Source: Pseudorasbora parva | Taxonomy: Eukaryota; Chordata; Actinopteri; Cypriniformes; Gobionidae | Assembly (NCBI RefSeq): GCF_024679245.1 | Contig: NC_090172.1 | Coordinates: 9,625,733-9,689,732 of the forward strand | DNA: 64,000 bases | Direction: 5' to 3' | Part shown: piece after piece, positions 41,939-52,330 of the stretch | How the letters are laid out: every line of letters starts with the position of its first letter | Position numbering within the stretch: the first letter of the stretch is position 1 | Translations under genes and position numbers: made by a program | Notes under the pieces: generated by a model | Database searches by the model: none | Seen by the model: only the letters and a program-made list of their open reading frames with translations | What the model was told of the DNA's origin: nothing

Positions 41939-42526
41939 TCACTTGAAGAAGCGCTCGTCCAGCTTATTTGGCGGCTGGACGTGCACCTCTTCTTGTGGCC
42001 AATCTAGACTAAGCTTGGCCACAGCGCGAGTCAAAACCTCCATGAGCTCCTCCATAGCCTGCGACTGCCCCACTACGCCTGCTTCGGTGCTCATCGTCAA
42101 CGACCCCTCAGAATCGGACAGCATGAGCACCTGATCCTCCGCCTCGTGGGAAGAAGCCGCAGCGCGGGCTTCCACACGTGGCGGAAGATCCTCTGAATCG
42201 TCAGAGGAAGAGAGAGATGCCTCAACATTCCCTAATCCAGCTGACAGATCCATCTGCGAGCCCCACGATCTGCGGCGCCGCTCTGCCTCGGCAACAGCGG
42301 GCCCAGATCCGCGAGGCTCGCGAGGCTGGCCGGCCTCGTCAAAGACCGCCAGCCGCGAGCGCAGTACTCTCAGCGACAGCTTATCACACTCGCCGCAAGC
42401 CGCTCCCTCGAGAGCGGCCCGGGCGTGCTGCACGCCGAGACACTGCACACAGAGCTGGTGTGTGTCCGTGCCCGAAATAAAACGCGGACAGGGAGGCACA
42501 CACCGTCTGAATTGCTCGCTCGCCAT
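41939..42526 (-). pseudogene. DIRS copy 1 gag-like ORF, first part
   Basis: A 195-aa frame begins MASEQFRRCVPPCPRFISG and contains a CVQCLGVQH zinc-knuckle-like motif (C-x2-C-x4-H) at about residues 27-35, then CGECDKL. An acidic/serine stretch follows, with a C-terminus that runs into a frameshift near 41940. The next gag segment continues in another frame at 41872-41456. Position directly after the 5' inverted repeat and before RT fits the gag-like ORF of DIRS elements. The product would coat element RNA. It is inactive here as an intact ORF. Confidence 0.6.
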
Positions 42527-43344
42527 TCTCTAATGATAATGAAAGCCCTACGGGACAAACAACACCAAATAGAAGGACAGAACACAGAGCGCGACCGCTG
42601 AAAGCAGGAAGCTGCATTTGCTTGTTCCGGCGTCCCTTTATACCTCCGGGTATGCCGTCACTCGTTACGTCATCACGCAAAACCAATCAAGATTGGACTT
42701 TTTTGATATGAACTCAGCAGCGTCACGTCGAGGGCGTTCCCCGATGTGTCATCTACGATGACGCAGTGCGAGTTCCCTCAATAAAGGGAACTGAAAGTTT
42801 ACGGAGTTTCAGTGACAGAATTACATTTATATGTTATTCCATAAGTTTTGACGCATATCTTATTTTCTTGTATTCACAACTCAAATCCATAATTCCTTTA
42901 TCATGATTTATTCTTCCAAGTCAATAAAGAATCACATTTCTTGAATACAGCATATGTTATCCTCTTGTGCAGCCATGTCTTCTCAACTTATTTACTTTTT
43001 AACAACTTTTATACTTGTAAGCCAATTTATGCTATATTGATTACGATACGATTAAAAGCTTTGTGTTCTCCCACTGTTGCATATGACAAAATTATTGCAT
43101 GCGCCTCAATATCCAGTTTACATGCACTACAAAGAAAAAATGATGTCGCTGAACATGCGCATAAAGAACAAATATAAACCACAATAACTAATAAACAAAA
43201 ACAATTATTATACCAAACATCAAAACATCTGAAAATATAAATTCTGAAATATTGAAATATGGCTCTTTAATCAGTTTTGCGGAGATAAATTTATGTGCCC
43301 AAGTGTAAATGAAATCGTTTTAATAAATCATAGCTTTGAGTTAC

Positions 43345-43825
43345 AAAGTTCAAGTTCAAGAGTTTTATTTGTCACATACACAGTTATACAGAATACAACC
43401 GGCAGTGAAGTGTAAACAGGTCTGTTCCATGGACAGCAAATAACAATTAACAAAAAAAAGCACAATAAATTATAAAATAGGAATAGGATAAAATAGGAAT
43501 AGGATAAGGTGCTATATATATTCATATGTAAAATTATGAATAAATCAAGTAAAAGAAATAAGAGATGTGGAATAAAATAAGTGAGATAAGTAAACTGGAG
43601 ACTATAAAAAATACGTGGATAACAGAAGTGCAGGAGTGTAATGTGCAAACAGCATTATAATGAGTAGTTACATGGGACACAAGAATAAAGTGCAGTGCAA
43701 TATCAGTATGTGAGTTTGTTAATACTGAGTGAGGTGAAGTCACATGTTGTTAAGTGACAGCGTTCAGGAGTCTGATGGCCTGTGGGAAGAAACTCCTCCT
43801 GAGTCTCTCAGTCTCTCAAAGCGCG
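43345..43825 (+). repeat. dispersed fish repeat, retroposon 3' tail-like
   Basis: AAGTTCAAGAGTTTTATTTG then TCACATACACAGTTATACAG opens the segment. TCTGATGGCCTGTGGGAAGA then AACTCCTCCTGAGTCTCTCA closes it. These phrases recur across fish genomes as the 3' part of a non-LTR/SINE family; the exact family cannot be fixed here. It is inside the hAT-like element. Confidence 0.45.
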
Positions 43826-44057
43826 TTTGTTCTCCATGTCATGCTTACCAGGTTGTTTATTAAAGCCGAAATGTGCCCGGATATGTCGGCTTTTAAAGTA
43901 TTTGTTGGAGCATTTTGAATTATTCTACCTGGCATCTCGCCTCCCTCTGCCATTGTATATTACCGTGACAAATCACATAGGCTATACATTATAATCGGTT
44001 ATGTTCTATTACTGAACCGATACCAAATCATCCTCGTCTGCATCGCAATGCATCTAA

Positions 44058-44780
44058 AGCCCTATTCGGACTGGATTAGTTTAACATGGGGGTAAAGTAA
44101 TTATAACCAAAGGTTCTCGGTGATTTTAGTCCCGTCCGAATGTGCCATCTTGGTAATCATTACGGACAATGTCAGTAAAGATTACCGAGACTTTTACCTT
44201 CTGTAAAAAGGTCCGGAAAAATGACCTCAGGTAATACTAATCCCGTTCGAATAGATCTGCTGTAAAAATGTATGGTAAAATTCCGTCATTGCCTGTTTAA
44301 AAGTTAAAAAAAGAGCACATATTGCGACCTTAGAGGCGCTTGAAGCATTCGGTTGCGTTGTAGGTGGTGGGACAAATCTGTGGAAAATGTCCAGTATTTT
44401 CCGCATATCATTTAAAGCAAAAAGAAGATCAAAAGCACTTATTAGAGGCACAACACATTTTAGCTCTAGGAAAGTGTCTATTACCAACATAATCCAATCA
44501 TAATCGTTAGACTGGACCTAACTGTTTATTAAAACACATATATATTGGAGACGGAGTTCAGACTGGCGCTCAGGTTGTGTGTTTGCTCACGTTATAACGG
44601 TAACGTCATACGCACATGATGTCAAGGAGGTGCGTAAAGCGAGTTACTCCTCCCACTTCTGCTAGTTTTACTGAGATGTCTTATCCCGTGCGAATTGGCC
44701 ATTGATATTACAGACGTCCTGAGGTAAAATGACTTTACCCCCATGTCCCCATGTTAAACTAATCCAGTCCGAATAGGGCT
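44058..44780. mobile_element. Harbinger-like MITE with TAA target duplication
   Basis: The 723-bp element starts AGCCCTATTCGGACTGGATT and ends with the near-perfect inverse AATCCAGTCCGAATAGGGCT. It is flanked by TAA on both sides (44055-44057 and 44781-44783). A 3-bp TAA/TTA duplication is the PIF/Harbinger signature. No transposase frame is present. It is inserted in the 3' part of the hAT-like element. Confidence 0.8.
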
Positions 44781-45487
44781 TAAGAAACGATTAAATTCGT
44801 CACCCCTACACTGTAAAAAGATAACTGTGAAAAATACAGCAACTTGCTGGCAGCAATTAGCTTGTAAGTTGCTGTATTTCATTTCACAGTATTCTTACTG
44901 TAAATATAATCGCAGTAACTTTTTAATTACTGTAAAAAAAATGTACAGTAATAATCACAGTACTGTATTTTATAATTATACTGTAATCAGGATTACTGGA
45001 TTAATTTTGTGTACTGTAAAATAAAGACACTGTCACAAATGCCATTTATTTTCTCACTTTTAATTTCAAAAATTCATAAAAAAAATAGTATTGCATAATT
45101 TGTTCAATGTTACAATTTATCTGTACATTTTTTATTTCATCACTTTTCTGAACATACAAAAAAACACTTTTCTGAACAAACAAAATCAATATTTATTAAA
45201 ATGTTTGGATAAAATTACAAATGTATAAAAATGTAATGATTTAAAAACAGCAGGATTTCAAATCTATATTTCCCTATCTCGAGGGAACTTCGAGCTGCGT
45301 CGAAACGCTAGGGGACGCCTCTGCGTGCCATATCATGAAGCACTTGTGTAATCAGTCCAATAGCGGGACGATACGTCACGGGCGGGTGACGTCATCGACC
45401 AGGAAGCTATAAAGCATGCCCGGACCAAACAGTCACTAGCTTCTGTGTCTTCACAAGCGCTCTGTGTGAATTGTATGTCCATTTATT

Positions 45488-46420
45488 GTGTGTGTGTTCA
45501 AAAAAAAAGAACAATATAATGGCGAGCAGACAGTATGTTTGAGATTACGAGGGGCTGAATCTAGTGGCTCGGATCTCGCGTTTGCCGAGGCAGCGTGTAG
45601 ATCACGGGTCTACAATATAGATTCTATGACTCGATCGCGGATCTCGCGCTTGCCGAGGCAGCGTGTAGATTACGGGGTTGAGTTTAGTGGCTCAGATCGC
45701 GTGTTTGCCGAGGCATCGCGTAGATTATGGGTCTGCATCTATCATTCAGAAAGGGCGACGATGTCTCGCGGGGAAGAGACGCTTGCGAGCTATCTCTCCC
45801 CCGAGTCCACATCGTCACACAGCCCCACAGCTGCCCACAACAAGCCGGTAAAAAAAAAAAAAAAAAAAAGTCGGCTTTGGGGGTAGGGCATATTCGGCAG
45901 CAGATCAGGCGGCCGCCGGTTTGTATACGGCGGTTGCCCTGCAAGCATATAAAACAAGCAGACCTGCTGGGGGATATTGATATTGAGATGTGAAATATAA
46001 AAATATATATATATATATAATAAATAAATAAATAAATAAATCAAAATGTCCCTCTGGGGCTGTCGGGCGGGGCAGCCTCAGCCGAGTACATCCTTTCTCA
46101 AACCTACACCGAGCAAAACAAAGAGAGAGCGTGGCCGCTCGGGGCCCCCCCGCAGAGAGATCGGGGATCCGGGCGACGCGCTCAGCCGGGACCTTCCCGT
46201 GGTAGGGCGGATCTGAGGGCCGTCCTTACTGCTAGGAAGGCCTCGGCTAAGAAGTCCTGACGTCAGAGGCGCAGGACTTCCGATGGCAGTCCCCTCCGGG
46301 AGAGTGCGGCTCGCCGAGGCGGCCGCTCTTTCCCGGTGCCATCGGGGGGGGCCGGTCTGCCAACCCTGCCACCGTTGGTGCTTCAGGGCGCGGCGGTCCC
46401 CGGCGAACATATATCTCCTT
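45488..46420 (+). pseudogene. DIRS copy 2 gag-like region, degenerate
   Basis: After the 5' inverted repeat a frame (45488-45886) contains three imperfect 60-75 bp tandem copies at about 45560-45735. Each reads roughly GATCTCGCG-TTGCCGAGGC-GTGTAGATTA. Poly-Lys from an A run, a TA tract and a TAAA tract follow (45975-46040). From 46040 to about 46420 the GC-rich sequence is basic and proline-rich in several frames. It occupies the gag position but has no clear zinc knuckle, so it is a shortened, rearranged gag. Confidence 0.4.
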
Positions 46421-46599
46421 GTCCGCCCGGAAACGTAGCGGCTTGGGGATGTTCGCGCCCTCTCGTGAGGGCCCCGGGGCGGTCAGTTCGGTTGCTACCT
46501 GCCGGTTATCCGTTACAGGACACCGGGCTGACCACCCAGGAAAATCCAGAGACCAGCCTCGAGAGGCTGGTTCCCTTAGTAGATTTTCTGGCAGCGTGG

Positions 46600-47180
46600 A
46601 AACTTCTGCCGAATATCTCAGAATGGGTCCTGCTCACATTATAAAAAGGGTTCGGGTCACACCCACCCGTGTTCAGCAGGGTTACTCCTACGGTAGTAAC
46701 CCCCGAGCAGCCTCTGGTCATGGAACGAGAGGTACAGACTCTTCTGCGAAAAGAGGCTATACACGGGTCCCTCCCCTCTGCAGAGAGTCGGGCTTTTACA
46801 GCCGGTACTTCATAGTTCCAAAGAAGGATGGAGGGTTAAGGCCTATTTTTAGATCTGCATCAGCTAAACAAAATGCTCACGATAAAACAGATCGTGTGTC
46901 ACGTCAGGTCCGAGGACTGGTGTGTCACAATAGACCTAAAAAATGTATACTTCCACATCTCCATCCTTCCGCAGCACAGACAGGTCTTCAGGTTTGCTTT
47001 TGGGGGCGAAGCTTACCAGTATTGAGTGCTGCCATTCGGCCTAGCTTAATCACCCCACACTTTCACCAAGTGCGTGAATGCAGCTCTGGCTCAGGTGCGA
47101 CTCCAGGGCATTCGCGTGCTCAACTATATCGACGATTGGCTGATGTTAGCTTAGTCGAAACAGTGGGCGTTCAGCATTGA
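46600..47180 (+). pseudogene. DIRS copy 2 reverse transcriptase, frameshifted
   Basis: The frame holds the conserved start of RT (ESGFYSRYFIVPKKDGGLRP) and then passes out of phase. RT motifs continue in other frames to YIDDWLM at about 47127-47150, the polymerase catalytic motif. At least three small indels are needed to connect the RT motifs. It belongs to the polyprotein that in DIRS elements continues into RNase H. Confidence 0.7.
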
Positions 47181-47990
47181 GATGCTGTTCTCGCCCATAT
47201 GAGAGTGTTGGGGCTAAGGTTGAACGGAAAGAAATGTGTGCTGGCACCTATAAGCTGCAGAGTACTACTTTTCTGGCGGTAGTCTGGGACACGAAAATAA
47301 TGTTGGCTCGGCTATCCCCTCCCAGGATAAAAACGATCCTGGATACCGTGAACCAGATAAAGCTAGGTCAGTCACTCACTGTGAAACACTTTCAGAGAGT
47401 GTTAGGGCTGATGACAGCAGCGTCCAACGGGGTACCCTTTGGCCTGCGGTACATGAGACCCTTACAGTGGTGGCTCAGGACCAAGGGGTTCTCCCTGAGG
47501 GGAAACCCTTTTTCGCTTGATCAAGGTCACGCGGCGCTGCCTACGTGCCTTAGTGAAGTGAAAAGATCCTTGGTTCCTGTCCCAAGGTCCAGTTCTGGGG
47601 GCTCCTTGTCGTCGCGTAACGCTAACGACGGATGCCTCCCTAACTGGCTGGGGAGCGGTCATGAGTGGCCGCTCGGCCCAAGGTCTGAGCGGCCGTCAGC
47701 TCTCCTGGCACATAAACCAGCTGGAGCTGATGGCTGTGTTTCAATCATATAAAATCAAACACTTCCTCTCAGACCTGCGGGGCCGCCATGTGTTAGTTCG
47801 GTCAGACAACACTTCGGTGGTCTCGTATATAAATCACCAGGGGGGGTTGAGATTGCGTCGGGTGTGGAAGCTGACGCGTCATATGCTAACATGGGCCCAC
47901 GGCAAGATGCTCTCGCTCAGGGCGATGTACATCCCGGGGGTCCTGTATGTAGCGGCAGACTCCCTGTCGAGGCAGGGAGTGATGCCGGGA
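47177..47990 (+). pseudogene. DIRS copy 2 RT thumb and RNase H
   Basis: Two frames (47177-47752 and 47661-48242) overlap. The first has KVERKEMCAGTYKLQSTTFL and LTVKHFQRVLGLMTAASNGV, the RT end typical of DIRS. The RNase H part has TDASLTGWGAVMSGRSAQG in a broken frame, then LSWHINQLELMAVFQSYKIK, VLVRSDNTSVVSYINHQGG and PGVLYVAADSLSRQG. The acidic residues of RNase H (TDAS, E in LELMAV, SDNT, AADSLSR) are all visible. This block is missing from copy 1. Confidence 0.75.
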
Positions 47991-48757
47991 GAATGGAGAC
48001 TCCACCCGAGGTGGTGGAGGAGCTGTGGATCCGCTTTGGGCGAGCCCAGGTGGATCTGTTTGCGTCTCGAGAGACGACACACTGTCCAGCATATTTCTCC
48101 CTCACGCATCCAGCCCTGCTGGGGCTGGACGCAATGGTACAGACGTGGCCGAGGCTGCGTCTGTACGCCTTCCCCCCTCTGGCATTGCTCCCAGGAGTGC
48201 TGGAGAGCGTCCGCCGGGACGGGGTTCAGCTTTTATTGGTAGCCCCGCTCTGGCCGGGCCAAGTATGGCTCGCCGACATTATGTCTCTCCTAGAAGGTCC
48301 TCCCTGGAAAATCCCAGTCAGGAGAGATCTTCTTTCGCAGGCCGGGGGGGTCAGTACTGCACCCACGCCCGGAACTGTGGAAACGGTGGGCTTGGCCCCT
48401 GAGGGGGCCCAGTTCATAAACACGGGTCTATCTACTGAGGTGATAGAGACCATGTTGCACTCCAGAGCACCATCCACAAGGAGACTTTACGCACTCAAAT
48501 GGAGAGTTTTTGTCGCCTGGTGTACGCACCAGGCTTTGGACCCTGTTAACTGCCCGTTCGGTTCAGTTCTTGAGTTCCTACAAGAAAAATTCTCCGCAGG
48601 GTTATCTCCGTCAACACTGAAAGTATATGTGTCGGCGATATCTGCTTATCATATTCCATTAGATAATGCATCATTGGGGAAACACCCTTGGGTCATACGT
48701 TTCCTTTGTGGTACTTTGAGGCGCAGACCTGCGGCACGCTCGAGGGTGCCTACTTAG
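47864..48757 (+). pseudogene. DIRS copy 2 linker/methyltransferase-like region and recombinase N-terminus
   Basis: The 297-aa frame begins after RNase H with VDLFASRETTHCPAYFSLTH, AMVQTWPRLRLYAFPPLALL, LLLVAPLWPGQVWLADIMSL and IPVRRDLLSQ, the strongly conserved region between RNase H and recombinase in fish DIRS elements. It ends with the N-terminal recombinase helices: HSRAPSTRRLYALKWRVFVA and FSAGLSPSTLKVYVSAISAY. A stop at 48757 follows RRRPAARSRVPT. The segment that in copy 1 carries the first catalytic Arg (SLRRVGD) is absent between here and the next frame. Confidence 0.75.
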
Positions 48758-48760
48758 GCA

Positions 48761-49277
48761 GTGGCACCCTCTTGTCTGGAGTTTGCACCAGGAATGGTAA
48801 AAGCATTTCTCTTCCCGAGGGAAGGATATGCTCCCAAGGTCCCGACTAATGTGCCGGGACCACTAATGCTGCAGGCTTTCTGTCCGCCTCCGTTCACTAG
48901 TCAAGACCAAGAGAAGCTAAATCTGCTATGTCCGGTCAGGGCCCTAGATGCATATGTCCACAGGGCTGCCCTGTGGTGAAACTCAGAACAGTTGTTTGTG
49001 TGTTTTTGGGTCCCCGAGCAAGGGAAAACCGGCTTCAAAGCAGATGCTTAGCAAGTGGATAGCTATTTCGCTCGCTTATGAGTCGGCCGGACATCCTTCA
49101 CCAATGAGGGTCCGCGCCCACTCCACTAGGAGTATGGCTGCCTCTATGGCTCTTATTTCGGGAGTTTCATTGTCAGAGGTATGTGATGCGGCTGGGTGGT
49201 CCTCTCCGCATACATTTGTGAGGTTTTACAATCTTGACGTAGCCTCTACTCCGGGGTCCCGGGTGTTTCTGGGTTGA
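48761..49277 (+). pseudogene. DIRS copy 2 tyrosine recombinase C-terminal half
   Basis: Two frames (48761-48979 and 48948-49277) carry PSCLEFAPGMVKAFL, LLCPVRALDAYVHRA, then RVRAHSTRSMAASMALISGV (H-x-x-R) and WSSPHTFVRFYNLDVAS with the expected catalytic Tyr in RFYNLD. The stop follows GSRVFLG. So this copy keeps the His/Arg/Tyr end that copy 1 lost, but lacks the first Arg block that copy 1 keeps. Confidence 0.75.
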
Positions 49278-49319
49278 TTCACACATACAGACATTTGGGA
49301 CTCTGGCGGCGTGGGTATT

Positions 49320-49433
49320 GAGGTCCCCTAGCGTTTCGACGCAGCTCGAAGTTCCCTCGAGATAGGGAACGTCTCAGGTTACGTATGTAACCATGGTTCC
49401 CTGAGAGGGAACGAGACGCTGCGTCGAGATGCC
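49320..49433 (+). other. DIRS copy 2 internal complementary region
   Basis: The left half (GCGTTTCGACGCAGCTCGAA to GATAGGGAA) is complementary to the element's 5' terminus. The right half (CGTCTCAGGTTACGTATGTA to GAGACGCTGCGTCG) is complementary to its 3' terminus. This bridge is thought to template the joining of DIRS ends into a circle before recombinase-mediated insertion. Confidence 0.85.
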
Positions 49434-49824
49434 ATACTCCCGGCATGCCTGTGATCGATTTGTTCGACTTTTCCAGAAGCTAGTGACTGTTTGGTCCGGG
49501 CATGCTTTATAGCTTCCTGGTCGATGACGTCACCCGCCCGTGACGTATCGTCCCGCTATTGGACTGATTACACAAGTGCTTCATGACATGGCACGCAGAG
49601 GCGTCCCCTAGCGTTTCGACGCAGCGTCTCGTTCCCTCTCAGGGAACCATGGTTACATACGTAACCTGAGACGATTTTCTGAACATATACATTTTTTTCA
49701 ATAAGTTAACATTTCTCTGTGAACAATTTATTTCATTTCAGCACTTTTTTGAGCAAACAAAACAATCAATATGTATTCAAATGTTTGGGTAAAATTACAA
49801 ATCTATAAAAATTAAATGATTTAA

Positions 49825-50013
49825 AGGGATTGACTTCCCATTGACTTCCTTAGTAGAAAAAAAATACTAAGGAAGTCAATGGGACCCATCAACTGTCTGG
49901 TTACCGACATTCTTCAAAATATCTATCTTTGTGTTCAGCAAAAGAAAGAAATTCATACAGGTTGAGGGTGAGTAAATGATGACACAATTGAAATTTTTGG
50001 GTGAACTATCCCT
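49825..50013. mobile_element. 189-bp TTAA MITE
   Basis: The ends are AGGGATTGACTTCCC and GGGTGAACTATCCCT. TTAA flanks both sides (49821-49824 and 50014-50017). The left copy of the surrounding duplicate (near 45240) reads ATGATTTAAAAACAG without an insertion, so the empty site is seen directly. An inner hairpin (CATTGACTTCCTTAGTA and its inverse) is present. Confidence 0.8.
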
Positions 50014-50089
50014 TTAAAAACAGAAGGATTTCAAACCTGAATATTGTTTTTCTCCAATAATGTTTTTTTTCCATAACTATTATTCTTTT

Positions 50090-51431
50090 AAAACTTGACC
50101 TGGACTTCCTGGGCCTGAGTCTTCTGCCCTGTAGAAGAAGAAATTCATTATTAATGTAAAAGTTTAAAAACACATAAAGTTTTAAATAAATATTAGTATT
50201 TTTTATATGCTTTGTTGGTGGTTTGTGGAGTAGCATCCCCCAGGGCTGATATTTTTTTATAGCTTTACAAAAGATGTAAAATGTAAATGTATTTTCGTTA
50301 ACACAAACTGTAACATCTGTAAAAATAACAACCTATTTTTAAAAGATAAAATGTAAATATTATGGAGTTGCAACTCGACTCTTATTAGACAGAATTGGTT
50401 TCTGTCATTTGCCATTACTTTAATATTTAATAACTGTCTACATGAATATTATAAAATTGTACATGAATATCCCACATTTCTGCCACAATACCATGTTTGC
50501 AGTTAGTGATACAACAGTGAAATTTATGTTTGTGAGTTCTGAATGGAAAAGTATTCTAACTGGCTGGTGTTGTCACACAATGTTCCTCCTGTTTTTCATG
50601 TCAGTGTTGTTGAATCACCTTGTGTTGACGCTGTAAAACTGCCTGATTTGAAAATGATGCTTGGCAGGCCTAAAGGGATAGTTCACTTTAAAATGAAAAT
50701 GCTATTATCACATACTCAACCTCAAGTTGTTTCAAATCTGTATGAATTTCTTTCTTCTGCTGAACACAAAAGAGGATATTTTGAAGAATGTCGGTAACCA
50801 AACAGTTAACTGGAGCCAGTGACTTCCATAGTATTTTTTTTTTTACTATTATGGAAGTCACTGGCTCCAGTTAACTGTTTGGTTACCAACATTCTTCAAA
50901 ATATCCTCTTTTGTGTTCAGCAGAAGAAAGAAATTCATACAGGTTTGAAACAACTTGAGAATAAATTTTAAAGTGAACTATCCCTTTAATAGACAAGTTG
51001 CTGGCCACCCCTGACTTTCAATCACCATTTAAAGGTATTCAAGGTAACAATTAAAAGTCTCACCTGGAATTAGTTGTTCTGCCAGTCATACTCGATGAAG
51101 TCCCTGATGACCACCTTCCCAGTTTGTCTGCTAATCTGGACCTTTGAATTGCACTCGCTGTGCTCTAGGTTAATTCTGACGAAGAATCTGAAAATAAAAA
51201 CATTAGGCTATGCATTACCCTATCCAAGAAAAAATACCTCTTTTTTTTTTCTATTGGATCAGTAACAACTAGAGATTTTTGGAATGTAAGTGCAAGATGC
51301 TTTATATGTGAAGTAACCCTTAATATTGCCATCTATTGTGTATGTTGAGTGCTTGGATCTTACCGAGCATGATGAGTCTGGGAGTGTTTGGCAGGAAATC
51401 TGAGCCTCAGCGTTTGCTTAGGTGGAAGTTT
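50090..51431 (-). pseudogene. exon-like chain of unknown protein inside the CACTG element
   Basis: On the minus strand there are three pieces with splice signals. 51431-51364 encodes KKLPPKQTLRLRFPAKHSQT then HHA, with a GTAAGA donor. 51187-51064 encodes RFFVRINLEHSECNSKVQIS then RQTGKVVIRDFIEYDWQNN and TAA, with a GTGAGA donor. A segment from 50128 down follows an acceptor TTCTACAG. The first two join in phase through a split Arg codon, so a coding origin is likely. Upstream, 52140-52200 and 51770-51830 are similar to each other and both end in a donor. I do not recognise the protein. It may be the element's own accessory gene or captured host exons. Confidence 0.35.
50674..50985. mobile_element. 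312-bp TTAA MITE forming a near-perfect hairpin
   Basis: AGGGATAGTTCACTTTAAAA at the left and the inverse TTTTAAAGTGAACTATCCCT at the right. The flanks are CTAA and TTAA. Almost the whole element is one inverted repeat (arms about 150 bp, few mismatches) around the centre ACTATGGAAG...TTTTTTT at about 50827-50845. Confidence 0.8.
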
Positions 51432-51555
51432 CTTGTAACACAAAATAAAACGAAAACACAGTTTTAGAAATCACAAGTTCAATATTCATAAGAGAAAGTG
51501 TGTGGCAATACTGTAAAAAATTACAATTTCAAATCATTTTTATTTAAAGCTAACG

Positions 51556-52330
51556 TAGCTACTATTTAATAAAATAAAAGACGTTATAAATGTAATTTCG
51601 CCAGATAAGACAAATATTAATACAATATATGCTCCCAAAAGTCGGGAATGGCACTCTATTAACAATCTAACTTATAGTTTCTGCAGCTTGAAGGCAATGA
51701 AGTTCAGAAAAATCATGAAATTATTAAGAATATGTTAAGTAACGTAGCTTAACAGATAACGTTACCTCTAGCTGGCTGCGTTTTCTCGGCCCGCTTTTAC
51801 TTCAATGTCTGATTCCTCAGGCGGCAACAGCAAGCAAGAGAAAAGAAACGAGAGATTATTAAACGGCTACCGCGCCAATAAATACAAAAAATTACACCAT
51901 TTTAAATTAATGTCATTTCCCAATGCTAACGTTAGTCTTTAATCAAATTAAAGACGTTAAAAATGTAATGTTGCCGGATAAGACAAATCTTAATACAGTA
52001 GCCTACAGCCCATGCATGCTCCCACAAGTTTGAATAGCATTTTACCAATCTAGTTTCTGGGGGTTTCCATTCAGAAAAATCATGATTAATCACTATGAAA
52101 AATATGTTAAGTTAGGCCTAACGTACATACCTCGATCAGCTGCGTTTGCTTTCAGCTCGAGACCGTCGAGCGTCGGCAGGCTTTGGCTCACTGCCTCACG
52201 CGCATGTGGTGACAGGAAAAAAAGCGATCACATTATGTGACGGATCAGCACCAAAAGAGATCACATACACAATTTAATTTTTATTTAACAATACTATCCT
52301 TCTATAAATTAATGACGTTATCAAATGTTG
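51556..52330 (-). repeat. tandem duplication of about 380 bp with exon-like ends
   Basis: The segment 51556-51830 (AAAGACGTTATAAATGTAAT, then GATAAGACAAATATTAATAC, then AGAAAAATCATGA, then AGCTGGCTGCGTTTTCTCG) recurs at about 51940-52170 with the same order of motifs. A third partial start occurs at about 52312 (TGACGTTATCAAATGTTGCC). Each full unit holds, on the minus strand, a GC-rich block that ends in AG|GTA (GAG|GTAACG and GAG|GTATGT), so alternative first exons are possible. Confidence 0.55.

Larger units (their letters stand above)
38616..42791 (-). mobile_element. DIRS-type tyrosine-recombinase retroelement, copy 1 (defective)
   Basis: The ends are inverted terminal repeats (about 38616-38800 and 42615-42791; shared core GACGCAGTG...GATGACACATCGGGGAA). 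An internal complementary region lies near 38885-38985: its two halves are complementary to the two outer ends, joined at GAGAC|GTTCCC. That arrangement, with no target duplication, is diagnostic of DIRS elements, which integrate as circles through a tyrosine recombinase. On the minus strand the order is gag-like, reverse transcriptase, recombinase. The frame is broken in gag, a deletion fuses RT to a point past RNase H, and the recombinase ends before its catalytic Tyr. Confidence 0.85.
45270..49673 (+). mobile_element. DIRS-type tyrosine-recombinase retroelement, copy 2
   Basis: The 4404-bp element starts TTCCCTATCTCGAGGGAAC and ends AACCTGAGACG. Inverted terminal repeats lie at 45270-45445 and about 49477-49673; they share GCTTTATAGCTTCCTGG and GTTTCGACGCAG. 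The internal complementary region at about 49320-49433 fixes the ends exactly: its left half is complementary to the 5' end and its right half to the 3' end, meeting at GATAGGGAA|CGTCTCAGG. Gene order on the plus strand is gag remnant, RT, RNase H, methyltransferase-like, tyrosine recombinase. It is in the opposite orientation to copy 1 and is clearly a different subfamily by terminal sequence. There is no target duplication, as expected. Confidence 0.88.
45127..50040. repeat. direct duplicate that flanks DIRS copy 2
   Basis: The sequence at 45127-45269 (CACTTTTCTGAACAAACAAA, then AAAATTACAAATGTATAAAA, then GGATTTCAAATCTATAT) is repeated to the right of DIRS copy 2 at about 49740-50040. There a 189-bp MITE interrupts it. 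The left copy is therefore an empty site for that MITE. It is either an older tandem repeat of the host element into which the DIRS element integrated, or a duplication associated with the insertion. Confidence 0.65.

Noticed and set aside
45270..49673. LTR retrotransposon or retrovirus
   Set aside because: There are no direct LTRs, protease or DDE integrase; the inverted ends, internal complementary region and tyrosine recombinase identify DIRS.
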